Below, piece after piece: positions 6,841 to 15,083 of a DNA stretch of 20,355 nt. The DNA is from JBBQFC01 sp038321615 (GTDB taxonomy: Bacteria > Bacteroidota > Bacteroidia > Flavobacteriales_D > Cryomorphaceae), in the NCBI GenBank assembly GCA_038321615.1, contig JBBQFC010000060.1, positions 1 to 20,355 on the forward strand. The letters are read 5' to 3'. The notes beneath the pieces are model-generated. The model saw only the letters and a list, made by a program, of their open reading frames with translations, was not told the origin of the DNA and ran no database searches. Numbering within the stretch: the first letter of the stretch is position 1; each line of letters begins with the position of its first letter. The position numbers and the translations under genes were made by a program.

Positions 6841-7023
6841 ATGGAGCGTTTTTGGTTGGCAATTGCTATTGCGTCTCTCGCAGTGGTAAGCTATTTCTTT
6901 GTAGTCGATGGGGTCAATCGAGTTACCTTACAGTACTTGGTGTTCCCAGCATTGGCCGGATTGATGTACGCTTTCCGCTCTACATTTCGCAAACGAATGG
7001 ATAAACAAGACAGCGGCAACTAG
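6841..7023 (+). CDS. Small two-TM membrane protein
   Basis: This 60-residue protein starts MERFWLAIAIASLAV. It has two hydrophobic segments, at about residues 4-22 and 29-46, and a basic C-terminal tail (RSTFRKRMDKQDSGN) likely to stay in the cytoplasm. I do not assign a family, although short proteins of this layout are common between lptC and the CNNM transporter gene in Bacteroidota. ATG 6841 lies 22 bp after the lptC stop. An in-frame ATG at 6781 would add 20 polar residues (MKPSQNQQQKGS...) and overlap lptC by 38 bp. I prefer 6841 because the protein then begins directly at the first membrane helix. The next gene starts 11 bp downstream. Confidence 0.72.
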   Translation: MERFWLAIAIASLAVVSYFFVVDGVNRVTLQYLVFPALAGLMYAFRSTFRKRMDKQDSGN

Positions 7024-7034
7024 GCCATTCCAAT

Positions 7035-8297
7035 ATGGATATTCTCGCTTACGTAATTATTGCCTTAGTTTTATCAGCATTCTTTTCGGGTGTTGAAATT
7101 GCTTTTCTCACTTCCAACAAGCTGAAAATTGAGCTTGAAAACAAGCAAAACGTTCTTTCAGCGCGCATACTTTCAGGCTTTTTGAAAAAGCCTGGGCGAT
7201 TTATCGGCTCTATGCTCGTTGGAAATAATCTTGCTTTGGTGTTTTTTGGTATCATGATGGCACGCATGCTCGAACCCGTGATGATGGGCTGGGGGCTTGA
7301 GGAGTGGGTCATTGCCATACTCCAAACCATTATTTCGACCATTGTAATTCTCTTTTTCGGAGAGTTCATCCCCAAGTCCCTTTTTAGAATCAATAGCAAT
7401 TGGGTGCTCAATGTATTGGCTATTCCGCTTAAGCTTCTGTATTGGTTGCTATGGCCAATAACCATTCTGGTGGTAGGTATCTCCGAAATAGTCATTAGAG
7501 GACTGTTCCGTGTAAAGGCCGATACCCAAGAGCTTGCTTTTACGCGCGTTGACCTGCACAACTATGTGCGCGAGATGACCGAATTTGCAGAGAAAAGCGA
7601 AGACAGTATCGATCACGAAATTCAAATCTTCCAGAATGCGCTCGATTTTTCAAAAGTGAAAGCCCGCGATTGCATGGTGCCGCGCACAGAGATTACCGCC
7701 ATCGCCATTGATGAAGAAGTTAGCAAATTGAAGGCGATGTTCATAGAAACGGGATATTCGCGAATCCTCGTTTACAGGGAGAATATCGATAACATTATTG
7801 GCTTCGTCAATTCAGCCGAACTCTTCAATAAACCCGATTCGATTCGCCATTTGATCATTCCCGTAGTGATCATTCCCGAAACGATGAGTGCCAAGGAAGT
7901 GCTCGAGCAATTCATCAAGCTCAATAAGAGCATAGCAGTGGTAGTGGACGAATATGGCGGAACGAGTGGAATTTTAACTATCGAAGATATCATCGAGCAG
8001 ATTTTCGGCGACATTGAAGATGAGCACGATACAGACGATTTGCTGGAAGAAAAGATTGACGGCAACAGTTATAATTTTGCCGCCCGCCTGGAAATTAATT
8101 ACATCAATTCGAAGTATAAACTGAATCTGCCCGAGAGCGACGAATACGAAACCTTGGGCGGGCTGATAATTCACCACCACGAGAGTATTCCAGAGGCCCA
8201 CGAAGTGATTGAAATTCAAACTTTTCAATTTCAAATCACAGCCGTGAGCAATGTTCGCATCGAAACGGTGAATCTCCGACTTCTCCAAGCGGAATAA
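7035..8297 (+). CDS. CNNM/CorC (HlyC-type) family transporter, DUF21-CBS-CorC_HlyC
   Basis: This is a 420-residue inner-membrane protein of the CorC/CNNM family, members of which are linked to Mg2+/Co2+ efflux and often annotated as 'hemolysin'. The domain order is DUF21 (residues about 1-190), two CBS domains (about 205-330) and the C-terminal CorC_HlyC domain (about 340-418). The DUF21 domain has hydrophobic helices with FSGVEIAFLT near the start, GRFIGSMLVGNN, and FGEFIPKSLF, all family signatures. The first CBS domain starts at KARDCMVPRTEI; the second includes VVDEYGGTSGILTIEDIIEQIFGDI. The CorC_HlyC domain contains YETLGGLI. All parts look complete. It resembles GldE of gliding bacteria in architecture, but gldE normally sits elsewhere and the sequence alone does not justify that name. 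Confidence 0.93.
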   Translation: MDILAYVIIALVLSAFFSGVEIAFLTSNKLKIELENKQNVLSARILSGFLKKPGRFIGSMLVGNNLALVFFGIMMARMLEPVMMGWGLEEWVIAILQTIISTIVILFFGEFIPKSLFRINSNWVLNVLAIPLKLLYWLLWPITILVVGISEIVIRGLFRVKADTQELAFTRVDLHNYVREMTEFAEKSEDSIDHEIQIFQNALDFSKVKARDCMVPRTEITAIAIDEEVSKLKAMFIETGYSRILVYRENIDNIIGFVNSAELFNKPDSIRHLIIPVVIIPETMSAKEVLEQFIKLNKSIAVVVDEYGGTSGILTIEDIIEQIFGDIEDEHDTDDLLEEKIDGNSYNFAARLEINYINSKYKLNLPESDEYETLGGLIIHHHESIPEAHEVIEIQTFQFQITAVSNVRIETVNLRLLQAE

Positions 8298-8320
8298 TCT
8301 GCAACAATCGGGGATATTTG

Positions 8321-8328
8321 TATATTCG
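8321..8328 (+). promoter_or_regulatory. Likely -7 box in front of the PpiD-like gene
   Basis: TATATTCG differs by one base from TAnnTTTG and is followed by CACC, a frequent transcription-start context in this phylum. It lies 26 bp before the ATG at 8355, in the 57-bp gap after the CNNM gene, the only sizeable gap in this cluster. A -33 TTG is not clear. Confidence 0.35.
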
Positions 8329-8354
8329 CACCCTCGAAAAAAAACGCACTTGCT

Positions 8355-10439
8355 ATGGCAGCTATCGGAAAGATACGTGAACAAAGTACCTTATTGCTAA
8401 TCCTAATCGGCGGGGCCATGGTGGCCTTTATTCTAGGCGATATTTTATCGAATCGATCCACGGGGTCGGGCGACCGTTATGTCGGCTCCGTATTTGGAGA
8501 AGAGATTAATCTTGTTGATTACGAGCGACGTGTAGAAGCCCAGAAAGAAAGCATGGCCAGCATCGGTCAGCCTATCTCGTCGGAAGCGGAGCAGCAAATA
8601 AGAAACCAGGTGTGGAATAACATGGTGCAGGAGAAGGTGATGTACGCCGAAATGAATAAACTCGGTCTCCGAATCGGTCAGGATGAGTTCGACGATATTC
8701 GCTTTGGCGATAATCTTCGCCCCGAATTTATGAGCGATGATAATTTCAAAGACCCGCAAACCGGTCAATTTGACCCAAAATTGGTTCAGAATTATTTTGC
8801 CTTTCTGAAAGAGCGCTATCCATTGTTCTATGAAAATCAAGTAAATCGGATAGTAAATGAGCGATTGTATGAGAAATACAATACGATGGTGCGCGAAGGC
8901 TTATACGTTACCACCATTGAAGCTAAAGACGACTATTACCGACAGGATCAAAAAGTGCGTTTCCAATACGTTATGAAGCCTTACGACGCAATTGCAGATA
9001 GCACCATAGCTGTCACTGACGGTGAATTAAAGGCCTTTTACGAGAAGCATAAAGATGAAGAGCGTTTCGATCGTCAAGCACAGGTCGACATCAAGTACAC
9101 AGTTTGGAGTGTGAGTGCCACTCCGGAAGACGAAGAAGTGATTAAAGCCGATTTGGCCGAGCTTAAACAAGGTTTTGCGGAAGCCGATAACGATTCGCTT
9201 TACGTGTTGCGCTTTGCCGCTACCCGAAATGGCGCACCAATGGATCTTCAGACTAAAGAGAATGCTGAATTGGCCGCCATGGTCGAAACCGCCAACGAAG
9301 GCGATGTGATCGGCCCTTACAAGGAAGGTAATCGCTACGCTATTGCCAAGATCGTCAAAAAAGGTACGGAAGAGTTAGCTACAGTTCGCCACATACTTCT
9401 GTCGAAATCTACAGAGCCAGATGTCGAAAAGCTGAAAGCACGGGCGGATAGTTTAAAAAAGGTAATCCAAAAACAGAATAATTTCGAAGCCATGGTTACC
9501 GCTTTCAGCGAAGACCCGGGATCGGTTCAAACAGGTGGCCGCTATGAGCGCTTCGACGATAAAACAATGGTTCCAGAGTTTACCGAAGTTTCCTTCAAAA
9601 AAGCTATCGGTTCTATAAATGTGGTTGAGACAGATTACGGGGTTCATCTGGTGGAGCCTTTAGAACGGGTAGATGTGCCGAAGCTTACAGCTTTTGTAGT
9701 TGACCAAACCATCGAACCTTCCAACCAGACCTTTGACCGTGCGTACGATGAGGCCAACGAGTTCTCCATTGCTGCGAAAGATGTAGAAGGAATGATTAAA
9801 ATGGCAGAAGAGAAAGCTTTGGAAGTGAAAGAATCTAAGGAACTTCAAGCCAGTTCGCGCACTATACCGGGTGTTACCAATTCGAGCGACGCTGTATTCT
9901 GGGCTCACAATTCTGAAAGATCCAAAGTAGGTAAGCTCAGTGAGCCCTTTGAATTTGGAAATCAAGTGGTAGTAGTTGGTTTGGTGAACCGAAAAGCATC
10001 AGGTATTGCCAAATTTGAAGATGTTAAAGAAGAGATTAAGCCAGAAGTAATTCTCGAAAAGAAAAAGGCCATACTCAAAGAAGAAATGACGGGCAAAACC
10101 TTGGAGGACTTAGTAGCTTCGGGTCTCACACAGCAAGTTGCTATGAACGTATCGGAGAAGACTCCATCGCTTCCAAGCGGATCGAGCGAACCATACGTAG
10201 TGGGATACGCGCTTACCATGAGTGAAGGCGATCAGAGCACACCACTTGTGGGCAATCGCGGAGTGTATGTGGTTAAGTTGGAATCAAAAGTGACAGTAGA
10301 ACCCAAAGAAACGTATGATTCCTACCGCGATGCACTTAGCGAAGCTGCAGGCAACGCTATTAAAACCTACAATGCCGGTGTTTACCGCGCGCTAAAAGAT
10401 ATGGCTAAGGTAAAAGACGAACGTTCGAATTTCTATTGA
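8355..10439 (+). CDS. PpiD/SurA-like membrane-anchored peptidylprolyl isomerase
   Basis: This is a 694-residue periplasmic folding factor anchored by an N-terminal membrane helix (LLLILIGGAMVAFILGDIL, residues about 13-31), as in PpiD. A SurA_N-type chaperone region follows (about 40-260, with DYERRVEAQ and NQVWNNMVQEKVMYAEM). A parvulin (PpiC) domain covers about residues 338-437, with LATVRHILLSKS at its start, FSEDPGSVQTGGRYERF in the middle and DYGVHLVEPLE at its end, so the conserved His residues are present. A long helical C-terminal part (about 440-694) completes the protein. Its normal role is to help newly exported outer-membrane proteins fold, which fits its neighbours (a barrel protein and lptC). 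It ends before a strong terminator and closes the + strand cluster. Length and architecture are typical for Bacteroidota. Confidence 0.92.
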   Translation: MAAIGKIREQSTLLLILIGGAMVAFILGDILSNRSTGSGDRYVGSVFGEEINLVDYERRVEAQKESMASIGQPISSEAEQQIRNQVWNNMVQEKVMYAEMNKLGLRIGQDEFDDIRFGDNLRPEFMSDDNFKDPQTGQFDPKLVQNYFAFLKERYPLFYENQVNRIVNERLYEKYNTMVREGLYVTTIEAKDDYYRQDQKVRFQYVMKPYDAIADSTIAVTDGELKAFYEKHKDEERFDRQAQVDIKYTVWSVSATPEDEEVIKADLAELKQGFAEADNDSLYVLRFAATRNGAPMDLQTKENAELAAMVETANEGDVIGPYKEGNRYAIAKIVKKGTEELATVRHILLSKSTEPDVEKLKARADSLKKVIQKQNNFEAMVTAFSEDPGSVQTGGRYERFDDKTMVPEFTEVSFKKAIGSINVVETDYGVHLVEPLERVDVPKLTAFVVDQTIEPSNQTFDRAYDEANEFSIAAKDVEGMIKMAEEKALEVKESKELQASSRTIPGVTNSSDAVFWAHNSERSKVGKLSEPFEFGNQVVVVGLVNRKASGIAKFEDVKEEIKPEVILEKKKAILKEEMTGKTLEDLVASGLTQQVAMNVSEKTPSLPSGSSEPYVVGYALTMSEGDQSTPLVGNRGVYVVKLESKVTVEPKETYDSYRDALSEAAGNAIKTYNAGVYRALKDMAKVKDERSNFY

Positions 10440-10461
10440 TTAAAAACTTAGAATGATTGAT

Positions 10462-10488
10462 AAAGCCGGCTTCATGCCGGCTTTTTTT
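10462..10488 (+). terminator. Intrinsic terminator after the PpiD-like gene
   Basis: AAAGCCGGC (10462-10470), loop TTCAT and GCCGGCTTT form a perfect GC-rich stem followed directly by a run of seven Ts. It is 22 bp after the stop at 10439. On the minus strand the stem is followed by TTTATC only, so it may serve rodA weakly as well. Confidence 0.9.
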
Positions 10489-10509
10489 GTGACTTTTTTA
10501 GTCCCCACT

Positions 10510-10532
10510 CCGCAGCGGTATCAACGCTGCGG
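10510..10532. repeat. Inverted repeat in the spacer between the two convergent operons
   Basis: CCGCAGCG and CGCTGCGG form a perfect 8-bp stem around a 7-nt loop. On the + strand TTTATT follows, and on the minus strand no T-run follows. It lies between the PpiD-gene terminator and the rodA stop and may act as a second, weaker terminator or mRNA 3'-end stabiliser, or belong to a dispersed repeat. The rest of 10440-10587 shows no gene. Confidence 0.5.
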
Positions 10533-10587
10533 TTTATTCCCTTAAAGCTATTATCGGGGCATCGGCTCTGCGCTTCAACCTGCTGCT

Positions 10588-11907
10588 TTACCTTAATATA
10601 ATCAACCGCTCGCTATCGAGCTTGAGCATGATGAAGAGTAAAGCCGTGAACCCCAGCAGCGATGACCCGCCATAGCTGAAGAAGGGAAGGGGTATTCCGA
10701 TTACGGGAGCCAGCCCAATGGCCATGCCTATATTGATGAGCAAATGCACAAAGAAAATGCTCGCCACAGCGTAGCCATATATCCGTGTAAAGGTAGAGCG
10801 CTGGCGCTCGGCTATGAACAGCAACCGCAACATAAGGGTAACGAATAGGATTACAATAACCGTACTTCCTATGAATCCCCATTCTTCGCCAATGGTGCAA
10901 TAAATAAAGTCGGTGCTCTGCATGGGCACATATTTGTACTTGGTGAGTGTCCCTTCCAAATAGCCCTTCCCGGAAAAACCACCCGATCCGATAGCGGTTT
11001 TAGATTGCTTTACATTATAGCCGGCTCCTTGCGGATCGTCGGCCAAGCCCAAAAGAATGTTTATTCGGATCTTCTGATGTGGCTCGAGCACATTTTCGAA
11101 GGTATGATCGAGTGAAGCGATGAATAGCAAGCTACCTATGAGCGTGCCAGAAAGCAAGAGGTAATTCTTCCTGCGAAAGCGCGGCAGTACAAACCGCTTG
11201 ATCATCAAGCCCATTGCCACAGAAGCCAAAACCAAAACTCCCATCAAGGCATTTTGACCAGGTATTTCCCAACTAAAAATATCGACAACAGTTGCCTTGA
11301 GCAAAAGCGATAGCACAGCTAGAAAGCACGCCAAAAAACCCAAAAGCAGCACGTTGCCCGAAAGGCCTTCGCGGTAAAGCACGAGAACGTAAGCGCTAAA
11401 AACCAGTACAGTACCCGTATCGGGTTGCAGTAAGATCAATACCGCAGGAATAGCCAAAATCACAACGGAGATTACCTTGGTGGTAAAATTTTCCATCCGG
11501 ATATTGCTTTGGCTTAAGTAATAGGCGAGCATAAGGCTGGTTCCCACCTTGGCAAATTCGCTCGGCTGAATACCAAAACTACCCACACCAAACCAGGCTT
11601 TGGCACCGTTTACTTCCTTTCCTATAAGGAGCACCAGTATGAGTAAAATATTGGTGGTCAAGTAAACAAGTGGTGCAATCCGTCTCAAAAAATCACCGTC
11701 GATAAGCAAAATAATACTACCCACTACGCCGGCCAATAGAATCCAAATAAATTGCTTCCCGTACTCTTGACTTCCGTCGAATACGGACGGAAACTCGGGA
11801 TTGTAGCTAGCCGAATATATGTTGAACCAGCCCATCAAGACTAAGATCACATAAAGTGAAATGGTAAACCAATCGACGCTTTTGAGCAGATTTTCTTTGC
11901 GCCCCAT
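10588..11907 (-). CDS. rodA: Rod shape-determining SEDS glycosyltransferase RodA
   Basis: RodA polymerises lipid II into glycan strands in the elongasome, working with its cognate transpeptidase PBP2. The 439-residue polytopic protein starts VDWFTISLYVILVLMGWFNIYSAS, shows GIQPSEFAKVG, QPDTGT, and the block AGYNVKQSKTAIGSGGFSGKG. The family's active-site loop MQSTDFIYCTIGEEWGFIGS follows, with Asp333 corresponding to the essential Asp. It ends with PFFSYGGSSL and a short cytoplasmic tail. It is longer than E. coli RodA (about 370) because of an extra stretch around residues 195-260, which is usual in Bacteroidota. Its ATG overlaps the mrdA stop by one base (TAATG), indicating translational coupling. 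It is the last gene of the operon. Confidence 0.95.
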   Translation of the reverse strand: MGRKENLLKSVDWFTISLYVILVLMGWFNIYSASYNPEFPSVFDGSQEYGKQFIWILLAGVVGSIILLIDGDFLRRIAPLVYLTTNILLILVLLIGKEVNGAKAWFGVGSFGIQPSEFAKVGTSLMLAYYLSQSNIRMENFTTKVISVVILAIPAVLILLQPDTGTVLVFSAYVLVLYREGLSGNVLLLGFLACFLAVLSLLLKATVVDIFSWEIPGQNALMGVLVLASVAMGLMIKRFVLPRFRRKNYLLLSGTLIGSLLFIASLDHTFENVLEPHQKIRINILLGLADDPQGAGYNVKQSKTAIGSGGFSGKGYLEGTLTKYKYVPMQSTDFIYCTIGEEWGFIGSTVIVILFVTLMLRLLFIAERQRSTFTRIYGYAVASIFFVHLLINIGMAIGLAPVIGIPLPFFSYGGSSLLGFTALLFIMLKLDSERLIILR

Positions 11908-13712
11908 TAGTTGTAGAGCAGGTTACCATTTAGCATCCGCTCTTCCACAGCCGGCCGGGTGATTGAATCCGTAAGGAATTTCTCCATTATCAAACTAGAA
12001 ATGGGTGCCGCCCAAGTCGATCCAAAGCCCACATTTTCGACGTACACCGCAATAGCAATTTTGGGATTGTCCTTCGGCGCAAATGCGATAAAAATCGAAT
12101 GGTCTTTTCCATGCGGGTTTTGGGCCGTTCCGGTTTTTCCGCACACTTCGATATCCTTACTGAAGCGAACCCCGCGACCTGTGCCTGCCTCTACTACCTG
12201 ATACATGGCTTCTACCACCTTAGCGTAATGAATGGGGTCAATATCCGTGTAGTGCTTCGTGGTATAAATAGTGTCTGTGATTGGGTGGCCTTCGATTGAC
12301 TTAATAAAGTGGGGAGTGTAGTACCAACCTCTATTGGCTATGATGGATACAAAATTGGCCATCTGAATCGGCGTAACCCCCAGCTCGCCCTGGCCGATAG
12401 CCAGCGAAATGATGGTATGTCCATTCCATCGGCCCTTGCCGTAGAACTTGTCGTAATAGGCGGGTTGCGGGATAAAGCCACTGATCTCACTCGTCATATC
12501 TACGCCGAGTTTAGAGCCCAGACCAAATTTCTCAAGATGCGATCTCCAGCGCACATAACTCTCTTCGCTGGTGGGATATTTATCGATCAATCGTTTGAAA
12601 ACGTTGCAGTAATAGGCATTGCAACTGGTCTGAATGGAGTATTTCAAATTTACCGGCGACGCGTGCGCATGGCAGCCCAATTTGCGCCCGGCGTAGGCAT
12701 AGCCTCCATAACAACTGAATAGGGTATTCTCATCGATTACTCCTTCCTGAAGCCCAATTAATGCTTCGATAAGTTTGAAGGTAGAGCCAGGTGGATACTT
12801 GGCCATGAGCGCCCGATTAAACAGGGGCTTAAGTTCATTTTCGCTCAGCACTTTGTAATTTTTTCCGCGTACGCGGCCCACTAAAAGATTTGGATCATAG
12901 CTTGGATTGGTAACAATGCACAATATCTCTCCTGTGGCAGGTTCGATAGCTACAATGCTTCCGCGCTTGTTGCGCAATAATTCTTCGCCATAGGCTTGCA
13001 AATCAAGATCGATACTGGATATGAGGCTCAAACCTTTTTCGGCAATGGTATCGTAGCGACCATCGGCGAAGCTCCCCTTCTCATTGTTGTGCACATCTAC
13101 GAGTATGTAGCGCTTACCACGTTTCCCGCGCAAGGACTCTTCGTAAATGCTTTCCACCCCATTTGCCCCGATATAATCGCCGCGTTCGTAATAGGGGTTC
13201 TTCTCCATTATAGCTGGTGTTACCTCGCTAATATAGCCAATGCTGTGCGCTGCTACCGATCGCGGATAGGAGCGCAGCGTCCTCGGCTGAGCGTAGAAAC
13301 CTTTAAATCGATGGAGCTTTTCGGCGATCTTCACGTAGTCGTTGGCCGGTATCTGCTTCTCAAACGCCGTAGGTTTGTATCGACTGTAAGCCTTGGCGGC
13401 TTCCATCTTCGTACGATAGGCTACGGTATCAATTTGGATTAATTTGCAAAAAGCGAGGGTGTCGATATTTTGCACTTCGCGGGGAATGACCATTAAGTCA
13501 TAAACAACCGTATTGGCTACCAGCGTTTTACCTTTTCGATCGTAGATCAAGCCCCTTGCCGGGAATTCAGTGATGACCCTTTCGGATGCATTCGCAGCCA
13601 TGATTTTCCACTCATCGTCGACCACTTGCAGGAAGAAAAGCCGAATGATGAATATGACCCCGACGGTCACAAAAATGATGGCTATAACTATTCTTCGATC
13701 GCTGAGATTCAT
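11907..13712 (-). CDS. mrdA: Penicillin-binding protein 2 (elongation-specific transpeptidase)
   Basis: This is a class B PBP that cross-links peptidoglycan during cell elongation together with RodA and MreBCD. The 601 residues comprise one N-terminal membrane anchor (about 8-28), the PBP dimerisation/pedestal region (FPARGLIYDRKGKTLVAN onward) and the transpeptidase domain. All three active-site motifs are intact: STFK with nucleophile Ser310 and Lys313, SCN at 363-365, and KTG at 526-528 (CGKTGTAQNPHGKDHS). The start overlaps the mreD stop by four bases (ATGA), and the end overlaps the rodA start. This tight packing supports co-translation of the whole elongasome set. The length is normal for Bacteroidota PBP2. 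Confidence 0.96.
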   Translation of the reverse strand: MNLSDRRIVIAIIFVTVGVIFIIRLFFLQVVDDEWKIMAANASERVITEFPARGLIYDRKGKTLVANTVVYDLMVIPREVQNIDTLAFCKLIQIDTVAYRTKMEAAKAYSRYKPTAFEKQIPANDYVKIAEKLHRFKGFYAQPRTLRSYPRSVAAHSIGYISEVTPAIMEKNPYYERGDYIGANGVESIYEESLRGKRGKRYILVDVHNNEKGSFADGRYDTIAEKGLSLISSIDLDLQAYGEELLRNKRGSIVAIEPATGEILCIVTNPSYDPNLLVGRVRGKNYKVLSENELKPLFNRALMAKYPPGSTFKLIEALIGLQEGVIDENTLFSCYGGYAYAGRKLGCHAHASPVNLKYSIQTSCNAYYCNVFKRLIDKYPTSEESYVRWRSHLEKFGLGSKLGVDMTSEISGFIPQPAYYDKFYGKGRWNGHTIISLAIGQGELGVTPIQMANFVSIIANRGWYYTPHFIKSIEGHPITDTIYTTKHYTDIDPIHYAKVVEAMYQVVEAGTGRGVRFSKDIEVCGKTGTAQNPHGKDHSIFIAFAPKDNPKIAIAVYVENVGFGSTWAAPISSLIMEKFLTDSITRPAVEERMLNGNLLYN

Positions 13713-14236
13713 GCGTAATTATTTCTGCGACGTGAGAATAGAAGGTACTGCGATAAGATGGCTAAAATGAGCGTCAGAATCGCACTCAGCAAAATGCGCA
13801 ATAAGGTGTAATGAAAACCTTTGAAGCTGTATACTTCCATGAAGAATAGCCAGGCATGGTGCACCAATATAAGTACCCCGGCATATTTAAAATACCAAAA
13901 TACTCCCATATCCTGAATCGAAGGACGCTGGCCAAATTCATATCGATCGCGCGGGGCGATGGCGCGCAGCAGCAAGGGTCGGAAAAAAGTCAGCGCTACA
14001 CAGGCCGAAGCGTGAATGCCCAGAGTATTGGTGAAGCTATCCATGGTAAGTCCAACTGCGAGGCCGAGCAAAAGCTCGAGCCAACGCGGAGTCTCAATGG
14101 GGAGCATAAGGATAAAGGCGATGTAGAGATAGGGTATGATCATGCCACTCCACAGGCCAATATCATTAAGTATCAATCCCTGTAGAAGGACGAAGAATAT
14201 GAAACGGCCAATATTTCCAAAGATATCAGTTACCAT
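13709..14236 (-). CDS. mreD: Rod shape-determining protein MreD
   Basis: This is a 175-residue inner-membrane protein with about five hydrophobic helices (FIFFVLLQGLILNDIG, PYLYIAFILMLPI, WLELLLGLAVGLTMDSF and two more near the C-terminus) and little soluble sequence. The LGLAVGLTMDSFTNTLGIHASA stretch matches the conserved MreD core 'G-x-x-x-D-x-x-x-x-x-x-G-x-H-A'. MreD belongs to the elongasome and links MreC and MreB with PBP2 and RodA. The assignment rests on this motif, the size and the position between mreC and mrdA. Its start overlaps the mreC end by 11 bp. Confidence 0.92.
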   Translation of the reverse strand: MVTDIFGNIGRFIFFVLLQGLILNDIGLWSGMIIPYLYIAFILMLPIETPRWLELLLGLAVGLTMDSFTNTLGIHASACVALTFFRPLLLRAIAPRDRYEFGQRPSIQDMGVFWYFKYAGVLILVHHAWLFFMEVYSFKGFHYTLLRILLSAILTLILAILSQYLLFSRRRNNYA

Positions 14237-15062
14237 CGTTCTCGAAATTGATTTCTACCGCTTCTTGCTCCTTCTTGAGTAGATTATCTACCACATTTAC
14301 ATAACGCAGGGCATTAAAATCATTGCTCAGCAAAATCTTAATTTGATGAAAATTGCTCCCGTTTTTCTCGGCCACTTCGGCCACTGTGCCGATTAATATT
14401 CCTTTGGGATAAATAGCCGACGCCGCCCGGGTTATAACAGTGTCGCCGGCCTGCACATCTACGTGGCGAGGCACATCGGTAAGGTAGGAATAGCGGGCAT
14501 CTGTTCCATCCCAACGCAATAGACCAAAATGACCTGTGCGTTCGAGTTCTGCGCTGGCAATAAACTGCACATTGATTACTGGAACTACTGTGCTAAAATG
14601 TTCGGAAACATCTTTAACTACACCTACGAGCCCATTGGTATTGATAACACCCATTTCGGGTAGGATGCCTTCGTTTTTGCCTTTGTTGATAGTGATGAAA
14701 TTCAATTGCTTATTTACGCTGCTATTTACCACTTGAGCCGATTTGTAAATATATTTCCGCTCTCGCAGGGTATCATTTATCATCACAAACTGGTCATTCA
14801 CATTTACAAAGCTTCCGCGAAGTCGATTGCGTAAGGCAACATTCTCGGCCGCGAGTTCATCGTTTATTCGCTGTAGCTCAATATACTGCGACACATTGCT
14901 TTTCCAAACGTAGAGATTGCCGATGAGCTTATTGGAAGAGTTGAGCATGCTGGCATGCTGAAAGCTGTTGTTGCGAAAGATCAACCAAAAACAGAGAATC
15001 TGCAGCCCAACAAAGAATAGGAATATGTGGTATCGAACGAGGAATTGGAAGAAATTCCGCAT
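14226..15062 (-). CDS. mreC: Rod shape-determining protein MreC
   Basis: This 278-residue bitopic protein has one membrane helix at about residues 12-30 (HIFLFFVGLQILCFWLIF) and a short coiled coil at about 58-82 (ELQRINDELAAENVALRNRL). The periplasmic two-barrel MreC domain follows (VVNSSVNKQLNFITINKGKNEGI, MGVINTNGLVGVVKDVSEHFSTVVPVIN, and the later GLLRWDGTD, YPKGILIGTV). In the elongasome MreC forms periplasmic filaments that bind and activate PBP2. The C-terminal tail is short and acidic (KKEQEAVEINFENDGN). It lies 21 bp after mreB and overlaps mreD. Length and layout are normal. Confidence 0.95.
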   Translation of the reverse strand: MRNFFQFLVRYHIFLFFVGLQILCFWLIFRNNSFQHASMLNSSNKLIGNLYVWKSNVSQYIELQRINDELAAENVALRNRLRGSFVNVNDQFVMINDTLRERKYIYKSAQVVNSSVNKQLNFITINKGKNEGILPEMGVINTNGLVGVVKDVSEHFSTVVPVINVQFIASAELERTGHFGLLRWDGTDARYSYLTDVPRHVDVQAGDTVITRAASAIYPKGILIGTVAEVAEKNGSNFHQIKILLSNDFNALRYVNVVDNLLKKEQEAVEINFENDGN

Positions 15063-15083
15063 CGGGCTTTGGGTATCTTAGAT

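Noticed and set aside
7035..8297. Naming the CNNM-type protein GldE
   Set aside because: The domain order is shared by all CorC/CNNM proteins, and the gene context (lptC cluster) is not the usual gldE context.
12996..13442. 148-codon + strand frame (and the 137-codon frame at 12309-12722) inside mrdA
   Set aside because: Both are antisense to a complete PBP2 gene with intact STFK, SxN and KTG motifs, and show no signal peptide or domain.
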